Source: Diploptera punctata (taxonomy: Eukaryota; Arthropoda; Insecta; Blattodea; Blaberidae). Taken from it: a stretch of 64,000 bases of DNA. Positions within the stretch are counted from its first letter, which is position 1. The number at the start of each line of letters is the position of its first letter. Positions 9,877 to 20,421 of the stretch are shown piece after piece. The position numbers were made by a program, and so were the translations under genes. The DNA lies in assembly GCA_030220185.1 (NCBI GenBank), contig JASPKZ010001596.1, forward strand, positions 992,001-1,056,000, written 5' to 3'. The notes beneath the pieces were generated by a model, which saw only the letters and a program-made list of their open reading frames with translations, was not told the DNA's origin and did not search any database.

Positions 9877-10025
9877 TATGAGGAATAGACGAGTTGGAAG
9901 ATGGGAAGATGGTATTAAGGAAGATACTGCAAACCTACTTAAGTGACACAATTTTGGAGACTTGCCATGCAAAATAGAAACGATTGGAGGCAGAAGTTAA
10001 AGGAGGCCAAAGCTTGAATTTGAGC
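9877..10025 (+). mobile_element. RTE-like retrotransposon 3' tail fragment
   Basis: One frame reads NRRVGRWEDGIKED; after a frameshift the next reads LAMQNRNDWRQKLKEAKA. This pair, a basic GR..RWEDGI segment then a W..LA..R..W...L.EAKA terminus, is the usual C-terminal end of RTE-like polyproteins. It belongs to neither RT-A nor RT-B. Confidence 0.55.
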
Positions 10026-10109
10026 CATTGGATGGATGGTGTTATGTAGTGTGTTATGGGTCTTCCTCCTGGTTCAACACATCAAGTTCGGCAATCATGA
10101 CTCATACCT

Positions 10110-10285
10110 TTATCTTTCTGGGTTGGGCCCATGCCCACGAGGAGGGATTACAACCCTTATTCTGCTCTCTAGGTTAGTACTCAGACTTGGAGTCATGAGG
10201 AAGTACACTGGTGTGCCTCCCATTAGATCACCTGGCCACATATTTTCAACAGCTGTAGTTTGTCAAACCAGACTACTTACGGCAT
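10110..10285 (-). repeat. SINE-5 3' part (split copy, piece 1)
   Basis: Matches the 39.8-kb SINE-5 copy through phrases such as ggagtcatgagg (ggaatcatgagg there), atattttcaacagctg and ccaaaccagacta. The remainder of the element appears at 10990-11260, suggesting that about 700 bp were inserted between the pieces. Confidence 0.5.
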
Positions 10286-10469
10286 TCGATAAATAATGTT
10301 GTAAATCAGCGATCTTAGTGGTGACCATTGTAATCTTGTATGTTGTTGATCAGTCTTTGTTGTATAAATCTGTAACATTGAAAGTCTCAAAATGCAATAT
10401 TTTGCGAATATATTCACTGTTTCTCACATTTAATAAGTGATACCGCACTAAAAAGATTTTCAGTAGAAT

Positions 10470-10840
10470 TTGTTTAGAAGGTGGAATTGGAATTTACTTG
10501 AACATCCACCAGACAGGATTTCTTGTGACTATAACTTATTCACAAAGATCAAAGAACTTCTACAAGGCATTCAATTTCAATCAAGATTTGATATCCAGAA
10601 GGCTCTAGATCATTCAGATGAAAAAGATATCCAGAAATGGTGCTGCAGATGGATGTGGTGTCTTCCAAGGATTTAGCAACATATAGTTGACTTGACAAGA
10701 GATTATAAATGAAGTTTGTATGTCAAAATTAACCTAAATATTTTTTTTTATGTTATAGCAGTGTTGCCATTATTTATCGAATGTCCTACTATTTTTCCAT
10801 GTTATAATACAAATTTTGAAATATGCAATAATGGAAAATT
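10470..10840. other. Unidentified insert inside SINE-5
   Basis: AT-rich sequence between the two SINE-5 pieces. A 68-codon frame (MFRRWNWNLLEHPPDRISCD start) has a transposase-like look, since WNWNLLEHPPDRISCDYNLF-type text resembles the mariner HPPYSPDLAPSDYHLF region. The following codons fit a mariner C-terminus only loosely. Confidence 0.4.
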
Positions 10841-10841
10841 A

Positions 10842-10980
10842 TTATTTTGAAAAGAAAAATTGATGCCTTAATCGAGATTTGAACTTGAGACCTCTAGCTT
10901 TATAGCTAGCACACTAGCATATAAAGCTAGAAGTCTTGCATTCAAATCCGATTTAGGCATTATTTTTCTTTTCAAAATAA
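10842..10980. repeat. Palindrome of two tRNA-like 3' halves
   Basis: Two arms of about 65 bp run ttttgaaaagaaaaatt, gatgcctta, a B-box-like atttgaacttgag and ctagctttatagctag, then the mirror image. Each arm is the 3' half of a tRNA-like sequence (anticodon arm, T-arm, acceptor strand) followed by the T-rich flank that also follows the tRNA-like units at 4 and 38 kb. A 5' tRNA half is absent. Confidence 0.6.
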
Positions 10981-10989
10981 CAAACTATT

Positions 10990-11260
10990 TTTACTTAACA
11001 TATGATGAGATGAAAAGAGTGATATGAAATGAATAAATGAGAAATAAAATGACTTGAAGAGGATAGTGGAGAGTATTGGTAAGATGAAATTTGGGAAACA
11101 AGAGAACCCAAGAAAAACAAAAAAAAAATCCCAGTGTGGTCTCCTACCAATACCCCTCTGGAACTGCCAGGATTCCAATCTGGGCCATTGCTGTCACGCC
11201 TGTACTGGCTGAAATCTCTATGAATAAAACGTGGAAGTGAGATCAACATTTGGCTTGTAG
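10990..11260 (-). repeat. SINE-5 5' part (split copy, piece 2)
   Basis: Shares with the 39.8-kb copy a body of tgatatgaaatgaataa-like text, gaagaggata, then aatacccctctggaactgcc and a B-box-like ggattccaat near the tRNA head (minus strand). Decayed; no coding role. Confidence 0.5.
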
Positions 11261-11764
11261 GTCAAGGACCTAGGCTTGTTGCATCATGGAATTGTAGGTC
11301 ACCCTGTATATTTATTTATTATTAAGTATCCAAGATTTCGAGCCCTATTTTACAAATGTATGTTAGGACTGTTGTTAAAATATAAAAGAAAATTGAAGAT
11401 CCACATAATTACAAATTTTAAATTAAACACAAATAACAAATGAATCAAACAAAAACTAATATATATATATATGCTAAGACAAAACAGTTAAGTACTATTT
11501 TCTTCTCTTTTTTCAAATGATTTTTATTTTTTGTTTAGTAGCTATTGATGAGCTGTAGTGTTATCAATAAAAAAATTGTAAACAGTTCTGCCATTTTTAA
11601 CTGCAAGGCAGTGTTTATGGAAAATCTCCATGGTGCAAGAGTTAAACTTCTTCGACAGAAGAAGAACAAAGGCCATGTCCAAAAAATGATCTACCTTTTT
11701 TAACTGCAAGGCACTAAAATCCAGTGCCAAAGCTCCCATTTAAACTATAAGGAAATAATACATA

Positions 11765-12420
11765 TCATCATCTTAAGGCACGACAACTTCAAGAGTGAAA
11801 GTTCTGGCCTTCTCAACAATCCTTCTCCATGCCAATTTGTCTCTTGCCACATTCAAATTAGTCACTTTAATTTTCTTTAGATCGTTCATTGTGTCATCCT
11901 CCCATCTGATCTTCGGTCTTCCAACAGCTCTGCCTCCTATAGGTTTCCATTTGTAGAGTTTTTTGACCAGTCTCTGATCATACATTCTTATCAAATGTCC
12001 AAGCCAACCAATTCTGAGAGATCTTATATGGTTTACTATATTCTGATTTTTGATTAATTTGTTTAGTTCATTATTTGTTTTTATTCTCCAACAGTTATCA
12101 GTTTCTCTATTTGGTCCAAATATTTTAGATTGTTCATTGTGTCATCCTCCCATCTGATCTTCGGTCTTCCAACAGCTCTGCCTCCTATAGGTTTCCATTT
12201 GTAGAGTTTTTTTGACCAGTCTCTCATCATTCATTCTTATCAAATGTCCAAGCCAATCAATTCTGAGAGATCTTATATGGTTTACTATATTCTGATTTTT
12301 GATTAATTTGTTTAGTTCATTATTTGTTTTTATTCTCCAACAGTTATCAGTTTCTCTATTTGGTCCAAATATTTTTCTTAAAATTTTTCTTTCAAAAATT
12401 AAATAATACATGTACATGTG
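11765..12420 (-). pseudogene. RT-A C-terminal fragment with internal 248-bp tandem duplication
   Basis: Minus-strand frames carry the C-terminal part of an RTE-like polyprotein: GPNRETDNCWRIKTN, then IRSLRIDWLGHLIRM, GRAVGRPKIRWEDDTMND and a WRRIVEKARTF terminus. A segment of 248 bp is duplicated head to tail (first copy about 11884-12131, second about 12132-12376), so the WLGH to RWEDD region occurs twice. The ORF is frameshifted and lacks the catalytic RT core, so it is dead. A GAT-rich tail borders the 3' end. Confidence 0.75.
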
Positions 12421-12424
12421 TTAT

Positions 12425-12610
12425 ACACAGAGGTAGACAATCATCCTGCCAGTGTAGGGGTAACATGTGGTCAGCGTGTAAGGTCCATCATCTGTTATAG
12501 CTGGTTTTCTTAACATGGAGCCATTACTTATTATAGCTACCCAAATTCCTCATGATGCTGAGTGCTAATTTAGAATACTATCACCCCCATCATCAGTTAC
12601 ACTCCAACAT
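12425..12610 (-). repeat. SINE-2 fragment
   Basis: Shares cagaggtagacaatcatc, agtgtaggggtaacatgtgg and gttatagctggtttt with the complete SINE-2 at 16.4 kb, in the same orientation. The tRNA head (right side) is missing. Confidence 0.7.
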
Positions 12611-13136
12611 AAATATATACTCTGTATTTTATGATTACAATCTAATACAGTTTAAAACCAACAATGTGTAATGTAGTATAAAGTGGCGTGTTATTTATGG
12701 TCGAATTTTGACCACTTGGTGAACACTAGTATAATTAAAACTTATAAAGTAAATAGTAATAAAGATGTTTAGCTATTATAACTTTGAAATGAAACACTTT
12801 TCTTCTTTCTCTCACCCATTCAATTGTATGTCAACTTTGGTTTTTAACTGATATTTTTGTGTTTTGTCTTTATGTTAGTTTTTTTAAATATATGAATGAT
12901 GTAATTTTGTAACTAGTAATTTATATGTTAATTTCACATTATAAGGTATTTATTTAAAGGTCTTCCTACTTTATTTCTTCACATGCAACTATATCTTAGT
13001 GCAAAATGCATTCTTTAAACAATTTTGTGTATATATTTTGAGCATACTAACAAGGGAATATCAGAAGATTTCCTGAAAATTACCAAACAATTTATGCACT
13101 ATTTGAAATACGGTTAAATTTCAAATATTACATACT

Positions 13137-13450
13137 GGCCGCGGTGGACTAGTGGTTATGCTCCTTGCCTCTGGTCCTGAGAATCATAGGTTCAAACGTA
13201 GCTAGGGTTGATGCATTTTTTTAGGATGGAAAAATCCAAAGAGCAAGTCCTAGGTCCCGAGTCTAAAGATTTTCAGGCTCATAAAAGATTCTTAAGACTG
13301 AATAAAAAGGTCTCTAAGCAAAATTTACCGATCTCAACATCCTGGTAAGACCTTAGTTACCTGCTAAATATCTCATTGAGTTAGTGTGTAGACCGCATGT
13401 CATTCATGACATCTATGGGCAAATAAGGTAACTAAATTAACTTGGTCTAG
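13137..13450 (+). repeat. SINE-1 copy
   Basis: tRNA-like head: ggccgcggtggactagtgg (A box), ttatgctccttgcctctgg, then the B-box-like aggttcaaacg. Then the family body: ttaggatggaaaaatcc, gtcccgagtctaaag and taagcaaaatttacc. Nearly full length. Confidence 0.8.
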
Positions 13451-13511
13451 TAACTCCTAACAAAGGAGAGGCTGTGGTTCAATATCGGGCTACACCATTA
13501 TAGATTATAGA

Positions 13512-13823
13512 TAGAATCCACATATGAGTGAGCTAGAGTAAGTTAAAGATGCAATCAGAACACTTCAATCCAGAATTAATACATCTAAATTTGGTATATG
13601 AATTGTTTAAACATTCTCTTAACATAGAGCTGTGTTTCTCTATTATTTTTCAAGAATTTAGCAACTTGTCATGCTTATGAGAAATGCACCGCTGTGCAAC
13701 TTTGGTCGAGTCATTCCTTGTAGCTGCCTGCCAACAGTTCAAGATATTAGTCTCCCATTGGATGACAGGTACTCCCACTCCTGCCTCTTACATTCTCACT
13801 AGTTCGCTCATATGTGGATCGCA
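13512..13823. mobile_element. Small inverted-repeat element (candidate MITE)
   Basis: Ends are TAGAATCCACATATGAGTGA (left) and TGCGATCCACATATGAGCGA (right, complemented), sharing ATCCACATATGAG and further matches to about 29 bp. About 250 bp of non-coding sequence lies between. No clear target duplication, so the superfamily is unknown. Confidence 0.55.
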
Positions 13824-13999
13824 GGATGTAAAATTCAAGATTTAGATGCTCTTTTCAATATTATTATTTATTATCCAAAATTTATAACCCCTATTTCACC
13901 TAATGTACATTAGGGTTATAGTTTGTGTCGAAGTTGTGATTCATTATGTAATTTTTTATCTAAAACTAAAGTTTTTTGTGAACTATATTTATAAGAACA

Positions 14000-14290
14000 T
14001 TAAAAAGTTTGTAGTTCTTTTCTGTTAAAAACACTTCTGTAATGGGTGGTTCATTTAAACCGGCGGTGATTTAGAATACATGTGATTTCAAACTTTTCGT
14101 TCCAGAACAAAGGACAATCAAAGATAATATGTTCAACACTTTGGTTGATAATACCACAATTACAACTTTGCATTCTCTCTGATGTTGAATCTTTCTGTGA
14201 CCAGTGAGGAATTGTATTAGTATAAAATTTGGAACAATGTGATTGCATTTTATTCTGCCATAAATACTCGGGTAGAACAATCGTCGTGTT
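14000..14290 (-). pseudogene. Non-LTR retrotransposon C-terminal zinc-knuckle fragment
   Basis: The minus-strand frame (MQSHCSKFYTN start) contains CNCGIINQSVEHIIFDCPLF. This CxCG ... H ... C knuckle is typical of the C-terminus of jockey/I/R1-type RT proteins. No RT core is present. It belongs to a family different from the element at 1.7-4.0 kb. Confidence 0.6.
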
Positions 14291-14299
14291 TATATTACC

Positions 14300-15580
14300 T
14301 GTTGTACCATTGAGCTACATGTTGTTCCATCTTGCTGTTATGTGTTCCTTTATTTGTGACTTCAGGAAAAAAAATATGGCAGAGATCATAAGCATTTCTC
14401 TTTTGAATAATGTATAAATTGTTTGGATCTTTTCTGGACATTCAGTGATATTCCCTTCTTAATTACAATTCCACATTAACATCTACAATAAAAAGCAAGT
14501 CATGAAATGGTAGAATGAGTTAGACAAGACTTGCGGCTTGGAAGATTATTCTTATTTTAAAAATCAGTATTTTTAGGTTTTACTGTTAATGTGTACCATC
14601 TGTAACTGACCCACGCTTCCAAGTACATTGTTTGTTTTTTAAAAAATAAGTTTATCAAATGCAATTTGATAAACAATAGAAGAATGCAGATGTTATAGCA
14701 TTTGTTTCTTACAGGAAACAAGTGCATTTGAGTTATAAAAAAAAATACAACTGGCTTGTGAACATTATATAGGTATGTCAACTTGGGAAAAAATAATGAA
14801 ATCACAAATATCGACAAAAGTAATATTTGTTTTAAAATTTGTACGAATGACATTTTTTATTATTGTGTTATTCCATCTTCGATACATACTAAAAACTATG
14901 TTATTGTGGCACTAAATTTGATTGGCAATTATGAAATTTGTTTGGTAATTGATTTTTGAAAATGAAATTGACGTATATTAGCAAAAGATTTGAAGTAGTA
15001 AACAAGTTAATGATTTTATGGATACTTCTCATGATACCATCATGTTTATTCACGTTTCTGCTATATACTTATTTCACTTCTTGTTGAAATTCATAATAAA
15101 ACTTAACAATAACATATGCTACGCAAAATAGGACAAAAATAAGATTACGGTGAGTAATTTTGGTTAAGTTTGATGAACATTATTCTTTCAGTTTTTATAT
15201 TTCCATAAGTTGGCTATCTACTACTACTATCCCCATTTGTCGTTCCATTGCGGGAACATAGGTGCTTCCCTAGTGGGAAGTTTCTTAACCAGATGAATTT
15301 AGTTATGTTTATTTCCCTACGTGTCATAAATGGCATGTGATTAGCAGGAATTATTCTCTCAAAAATAGGTAAAAAGAAAATAAACTTCTAAAAGTGCAAA
15401 CTGATAACAGTAATAGAATAACAACCATAGCTGCAAAGAAATTCTCAAAATAATTTACCCAAAAAATCAATTCTCTAGCTAGAATCATTAAGACACAAAT
15501 TCATAGAGGGTATGGATTGCTTCGTGTATATAATTTATTAATAAAAATTGGGTGTAAAATTTTATCTGAATTTCTACGAT
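14300..15580. other. Stretch with no recognised gene
   Basis: AT-rich non-coding sequence. A 98-codon minus-strand frame at 14557-14853 is hydrophobic (FVQILKQILLLSIFVISLFF) but has no recognisable family, and such frames are common by chance in T-rich DNA. Confidence 0.5.
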
Positions 15581-15584
15581 CCCA

Positions 15585-15842
15585 ATGAGACATCTAGTAG
15601 ACAACTAAGGTATTTCTTGGATGATTTAGTCAATAAATTTTGCTTAGAAGTCTCCTTTTTCAGGCTTGAGGTTCTTTTATAAGCCTGGAAATATTCAGAC
15701 CCATGGTTTAAAATCCCTCCTGGAGGACTTGCTCCTTGGATTTTTCCATCCTAAAAAAATCCATCAACTCTGGCTGGGTTTGAACCCACAACCCTCGAGA
15801 CTAGAGGCCTAGAACATAACCACTAGGCCACTGTGGTCTACT
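15585..15842 (-). repeat. SINE-1 copy
   Basis: Minus-strand copy. The right end reads ccactaggccactgtggtct (tRNA head) with gggtttgaacccacaaccct as the T-arm, and the left end has gagacatctagtagacaact. Nearly full length. Confidence 0.8.
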
Positions 15843-16380
15843 GTCTATTGTACTAATAGCCATAATTTAATAGATGTTTTGAGAGGTAATAAGTAAATAA
15901 TGGTAAGGCCAAATAAATTGAAATTTGGTGTACATATGTTTCAGACAATGAGGATTCCATTCTGAGAAGAAAAAAAATAGTTCCCAAAAATTTCCACTAG
16001 ATGATGAAATGGCGCTGTATAGGGGTGGTTCAGGTCTCATTGGCATTTTCAATAAGTATTATGATGTCTTAGGATACACTTGGTGTATGCAATGCTCTGC
16101 TCATGACTTCACTAAACACTCTACTTATTTTTGATGTTTTTATTTAAATTAACACTTGAATCTTGGATCTCTGATTCTGTACCAGTTATGCCATTTGAGC
16201 ACCGATAAGAACATCAACATTTCTTTCCACTTATACAATTCTCATTCGTCTGAAGGCTGACAACTGTTGCTAGTATCACGCGAACTGACGTCTTCTATTC
16301 AGAAGTATTTTTATTGAGAATTTATATATTTTTAGTGGTAAAGCTTCATATTTTCAATGTTTTTACTTGAATTAAATTCC

Positions 16381-16728
16381 GATCCGATTGAGGGTCTTTC
16401 CACTTTTCAGCGGTTGCCCTTTTACCAGCCGGCTGCTGGCCCTTCACATCCACATGTGTCAATCACAGAGGTAGATGATCAACAGCCAGTGTAGGGGTGA
16501 CATGTGGTTAGCATGTCGAGTCCCCCAGCCGTTATAGCTGGTTCCTCAACCTGGAGCCGCTACTTATTGTAGCTACCCAATTGCCTCACGATGCTGGGTG
16601 GGCACCGGTCCCATACTGGCCGAAATACCATGAGAAAATTTCTTCCCCCATGGAGACTCGAACCAGCGCAAGTCCCGTAGCTCTGCGCCAAGGCTTCCTA
16701 CCTTAACCGCTCGGCTACGGCGCGGGAC
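16381..16728 (-). repeat. SINE-2, full-length copy with target duplication
   Basis: A 348-bp element flanked by the 12-bp direct repeat GAATTAAATTCC (16369-16380 and 16729-16740). The tRNA-like head lies at the right (minus strand: gcgccgtagccgagcggtta, with ggttcgagtctcc as B box). The body includes ggggtgacatgtggttagc and gccgttatagctgg. This is the reference copy for the family here. Confidence 0.85.
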
Positions 16729-16749
16729 GAATTAAATTCCAAGATTGAA

Positions 16750-17960
16750 AATTCTTCTTCTTAATAAGGTGCTACAGCTTCAATTGGAGAATGCTTTGAC
16801 CTTCCCAACGAATTCTTTCTACACTTTTCTATTCTGGACACATTTGTTCCAATTTTTTATCTTCGTCAGTTTTATATCATTCACATCATAATTTTCCCAA
16901 CTTTTTTTTGGGTTGTCCAATATATTTTGGTGTTAATGGTTTCCAGTTGTAGAGCTTTTTTACCATTCTTTCAATCATGCATTCTATATATGTGTCTTAT
17001 CCAGCTTAATATTTGTGCTTTAATGAAGTTAATTATATTTCTGTTTTTGAGAATTCTATTTATTTCTTCATTTGTTTGAATTGTCCATGATCTGTCCTGA
17101 TCCCTTATTATTCCAAAGATTCTTCTTATCTCTTTCCTTTCAAAAACTAAAAGCTCTTGCTTTTCTATTTCTTTAAGTGTCCAAGTTTCAGTAGAATAGG
17201 TTACAACTGGTCTTATAACTGTAAAATATAGTTTAAGTTTAGAATTTTTAGAGATTAGTTTACTCTTAAGTAATGGTAAATTTGCATAAAAGCTTTGTTA
17301 CCAAGTGCTATTTTATTTTTTATTTCTTCTTCTATTGAATTTGTATTGTTTACTATTGTTCCCAAATGTTTAAATGAATTCACTTGTTCAATATTTATTC
17401 TGTTACCAAGTGGTTTTATTATTTCTGCTCTTCTTGAGACTCTTAAATATTTTTTGTTCATTAATTGCAAGCCGAAACTGTGCTGAGTATTCTTTAAGTT
17501 GTAAGAATGTTTCTATTGCTAATTGCTAAGTCCTCGTTATCAACACAATATCATCAGCATAGGCCAAGTATTGTTTTTTTTCTCATAGATATATTACCTC
17601 TTGTATCAAAATATTTTAGTATCATGTCTATGACGATGCTAAACAGTGTAACTCCAGAAACTGTCCTAAATTTTTCACTTATTTGGCTATTAACCTTTAG
17701 TATTATTCAATGTAAAAGGTATAAGTTTAATTAATTTGGATGGTACTTCATTTTTTATTAAGCTTTCTATTATCAGATTCCTGTTTACAGAATCAAAAGC
17801 TTGTGTGTAATCAATAAAAATATTGTAGTATAGATCAATGTTATATTCATAACATTTTTCAAAGATTTGTCGAATTATAAAAATCTTATCAATCAATGAT
17901 CTATTTGGTCTAAATACCATCTGATATTCTCCTAATTTATTTTCTATTATTTTGTTTAAT
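16750..17960 (-). pseudogene. RT-A reverse transcriptase remnant
   Basis: Degenerate RTE-like RT on the minus strand. Upstream: MVFRPNRSLIDKIFIIRQIF, then YTQAFDSVNRN (motif A with Asp). Downstream: a thumb-like region with INIEQVNSFKHLGTIVNNTN. The YxDD motif region around 17550 is broken by shifts. Near the 3' end the connection-type W..I..GI and a GAA-rich tail (plus strand ttcttctt at about 16753) are seen. Non-functional. Confidence 0.7.
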
Positions 17961-18004
17961 CTATGATTTTACAATTATTGCAAATATTTTGTATCCTATA
18001 TTTA

Positions 18005-18300
18005 GGCCCACGCCGCAGTGGACTAGTGGTTATGATCCTTGCCTCTGGCCCCAAGAGTCGTGGGTTCAAACCCAGCTGGGGTCGATGGATTTTTTTAGGA
18101 TGAAAAAATCCAAGGAGCAAGTCCTCTGGGAGGGACTTCAAGCCGTGGGTCCCGAGTCTGAAGATTTTGAGGCTCGTAAAAAATCCTTAAGCCTGAATGA
18201 AAAGGCCTCTAAGCAAAATTTACCAAATTTTCTCGTCCTAGTACTACCTTGGTTTCCTAGATGTCAGTATGAGGCGGAATGCCGACCATGGACCACTCAA
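18005..18300 (+). repeat. SINE-1, best-preserved copy
   Basis: tRNA-derived head cgcagtggactagtggttat with B box gggttcaaacccagc. Body: ttaggatgaaaaaatccaag, gtcccgagtctgaag, gcctctaagcaaaatttacc and gtcagtatgaggcgg. The 143-codon ORF across it is a by-product of the repeat. Confidence 0.85.
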
Positions 18301-18419
18301 AATGACATCTATACGAAAACAACTGTAATTAAATTAGTATGGTTCAAATTCTTCCCTGTAGGGGGAGAGTGCCTAAATCTCTGTAAAGGGAAAACATGGG
18401 CTTACAATACAAAAAATTA

Positions 18420-18690
18420 ATTTAAGTCTTGTAGACTGCAATGGGCAGGACATGTGACACGAATGGGGAATGAAAGACATTAATGGAAGCTTCTTGTAGG
18501 AAAACCAGAGGGAAAACGCCCAGTTGGTAGACCAAGAATGAGGTGGGAGAATAACATTAACTATGATTTGAGGGAAGTAGATTATACAGGAAATGATTGG
18601 AAAACATTAGCTCAGGATAGTATGGAGATCTTTTGTCTGTGCGGCTATGAACCTACGGGTTCAATAGTGCCAGTGAGTTAGTTATAGCCC
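18420..18690 (+). mobile_element. RT-B 3' fragment
   Basis: Short 5'-truncated piece: agactgcaatgggcagga, gtagaccaagaatgagg and gatttgagggaagtag, ending gtgccagtgagttagtta. It encodes only the C-terminal RRLRWAGH-type region with stops. Confidence 0.85.
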
Positions 18691-19135
18691 TATAATTGTT
18701 AAATTTAGTTTATTCCCTTTTATATATATATATATATGTATATATATTGAGCAATTTAAATAAAACACCGAAAACAAGGGAAAAGTTGAAATGAAGTCAA
18801 GAATTTGGCAAAAAACAGTCCGTAAGCATACTTTCAAAATGAATGACTACTACTACTTGAGAATACATTGTGGAATTTTGTTTGAATTTCTTTTCTCATC
18901 AGGGATTATATTCAAATAAGGAATTTTGTGTACATAGCAAAAGTAAATACATTGCAATATTGATACTTGCAAATAGAATTCCTTGAAGGAAGTTATGTTA
19001 TCAAGAGATTAAATGTGACTAAGATACAGTATTATTTTTAAATCCATGATGAAGTAATTCAAGAATTTTCATGTATTACATGTGTTTTACATAGTATATT
19101 ATAACACAAATCTCACTTGAATTGGAGTTTGACAC
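18691..19135. other. Stretch with (TA)n; no gene
   Basis: A (TA)n-rich microsatellite lies at 18720-18748. Nothing else recognised. Confidence 0.5.
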
Positions 19136-20100
19136 ATCATCATCTTAAGGCACGACATCTTCAAAGGTGAAAGTTTTGGCCTTCTCAACAATCCTCCTCC
19201 ATGCCAATCTGTCTCTTGCCATATTCAAACTAGTCACTTTCATTTTCCTTAGATCATTCATTGTGTCATCCTCCCATCTGATCTTCAGTCTTCCAACAGC
19301 TCTGCCTCCTATAAGTTTCAATTTGTAGAGTTTTTTTGACCAGTCTCTGATCATACATTCTTATCAAATGTCCAAGCCAACCAATTCTGAGAGATCTTAT
19401 ATGGTTTACTGTGTTCTGATTTTTGATTGGTTTGTTTAGTTCATTATTTGTTTTGATTCTCCAACAGTTATCAGTTCCTCTATTTGGTCCAAAATTCTTC
19501 TTAAAATTTTTCTTTAAAAAATTAGTAATTTCTGTTTTATTGTTTCTTTTAGGATCCAAGTTTCACAAGCATATGTAACTACTGGTCTAACGAGTGTTTT
19601 GTATAACCTTATTTTTGCAGTTTTTGATATTAATTTGCTTTTAAATAAGGTTCTATTTGCAAAATAAGCTTTATTCCCATTTACCAATCTTTCTTTAATT
19701 TCCTCTTCTAATGTATTATGTCCATTTACTTTGATACTTAAGTATTTAAATGATTCTATTGTGATTACTACATTTTAAATATTTTGTTTTCTCTTGATTT
19801 ATTATTAGACCAAATTTTTTAGATTCCTCTTTCAATTTTGTAAAGGTTTCACATAATGCTTGTCTGGTTCTTGTTCTAATCAGTATGTCATTTGCATAAG
19901 CTATATACTGCTTAAGTTTTGTTGTAATATTTCCCCTTAATTCCATTTTCTTAAATATATGATCGGTGATTAAGCTGAATACGGTAGCTGAGAGGGGGTC
20001 TCCTTGTTTGACTCCTGATTTAATACTGAAACTTTCACTTAGTTTATTGTTGATTTTTAGGAGTTTGACATACAAGACATAATATACAATAATTTGTACA
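19136..20100 (-). pseudogene. RT-A reverse transcriptase remnant
   Basis: An RTE-like 3' half on the minus strand. Motif B-like SGVKQGDPLSA, then IAYANDILIR in the catalytic YADD position, so the first catalytic Asp of the pair is Asn. Then a thumb region with NQEKTKYLK, GPNRGTDNCWRIKTN, IRSLRIGWLGHLIRM, GRAVGRLKIRWEDD and a terminal EKAKTF. It is broken by frameshifts at about 19266-19354 and 19746, with GAT repeats at the 3' edge. Non-functional. Confidence 0.75.
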
Positions 20101-20421
20101 GCAAATAAAGTCGGAAACAATAATAAAATAAAAAAGTCCATCATGCAGCAACTATGTAAACTAAGCAAATTCCTCAGCAGGTCACATTTATGGTCCCATT
20201 TTGTTGGTTTATAGAATATATATTTTTGTTTTGTTAAATTGGAAAAACTCAGTTTCTAATGTCAGCTTATTTAAAAGTGTCAGACTGCAGAGAAAACAAA
20301 TATGCATAGCCATACATCATTACCTATTTTTATATTGTTGCATAATTTGACGCTGTTATAAATAATATCTACCTTTCATTTTTCTATTATTTTATTAAAC
20401 ATATCAAATTAACTAAATTAA
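20101..20421. other. Stretch with no recognised feature
   Basis: AT-rich sequence between the RT-A remnant and the mariner element; nothing recognised. Confidence 0.4.

Noticed and set aside
14557..14853. 98-aa hydrophobic minus-strand ORF
   Set aside because: Hydrophobic content is expected from T-rich DNA; there is no conserved motif, start context or neighbour to support it.
18150..18180. CTGAAGAT in SINE-1 as a ribozyme core
   Set aside because: The phrase is part of the conserved SINE-1 body (gtcccgagtctgaagattt) and lacks a GAAAC box at the right distance.
17989..18420. 143-aa plus-strand ORF as a gene
   Set aside because: It runs through a complete SINE-1 copy, including its tRNA head, so the frame is accidental.
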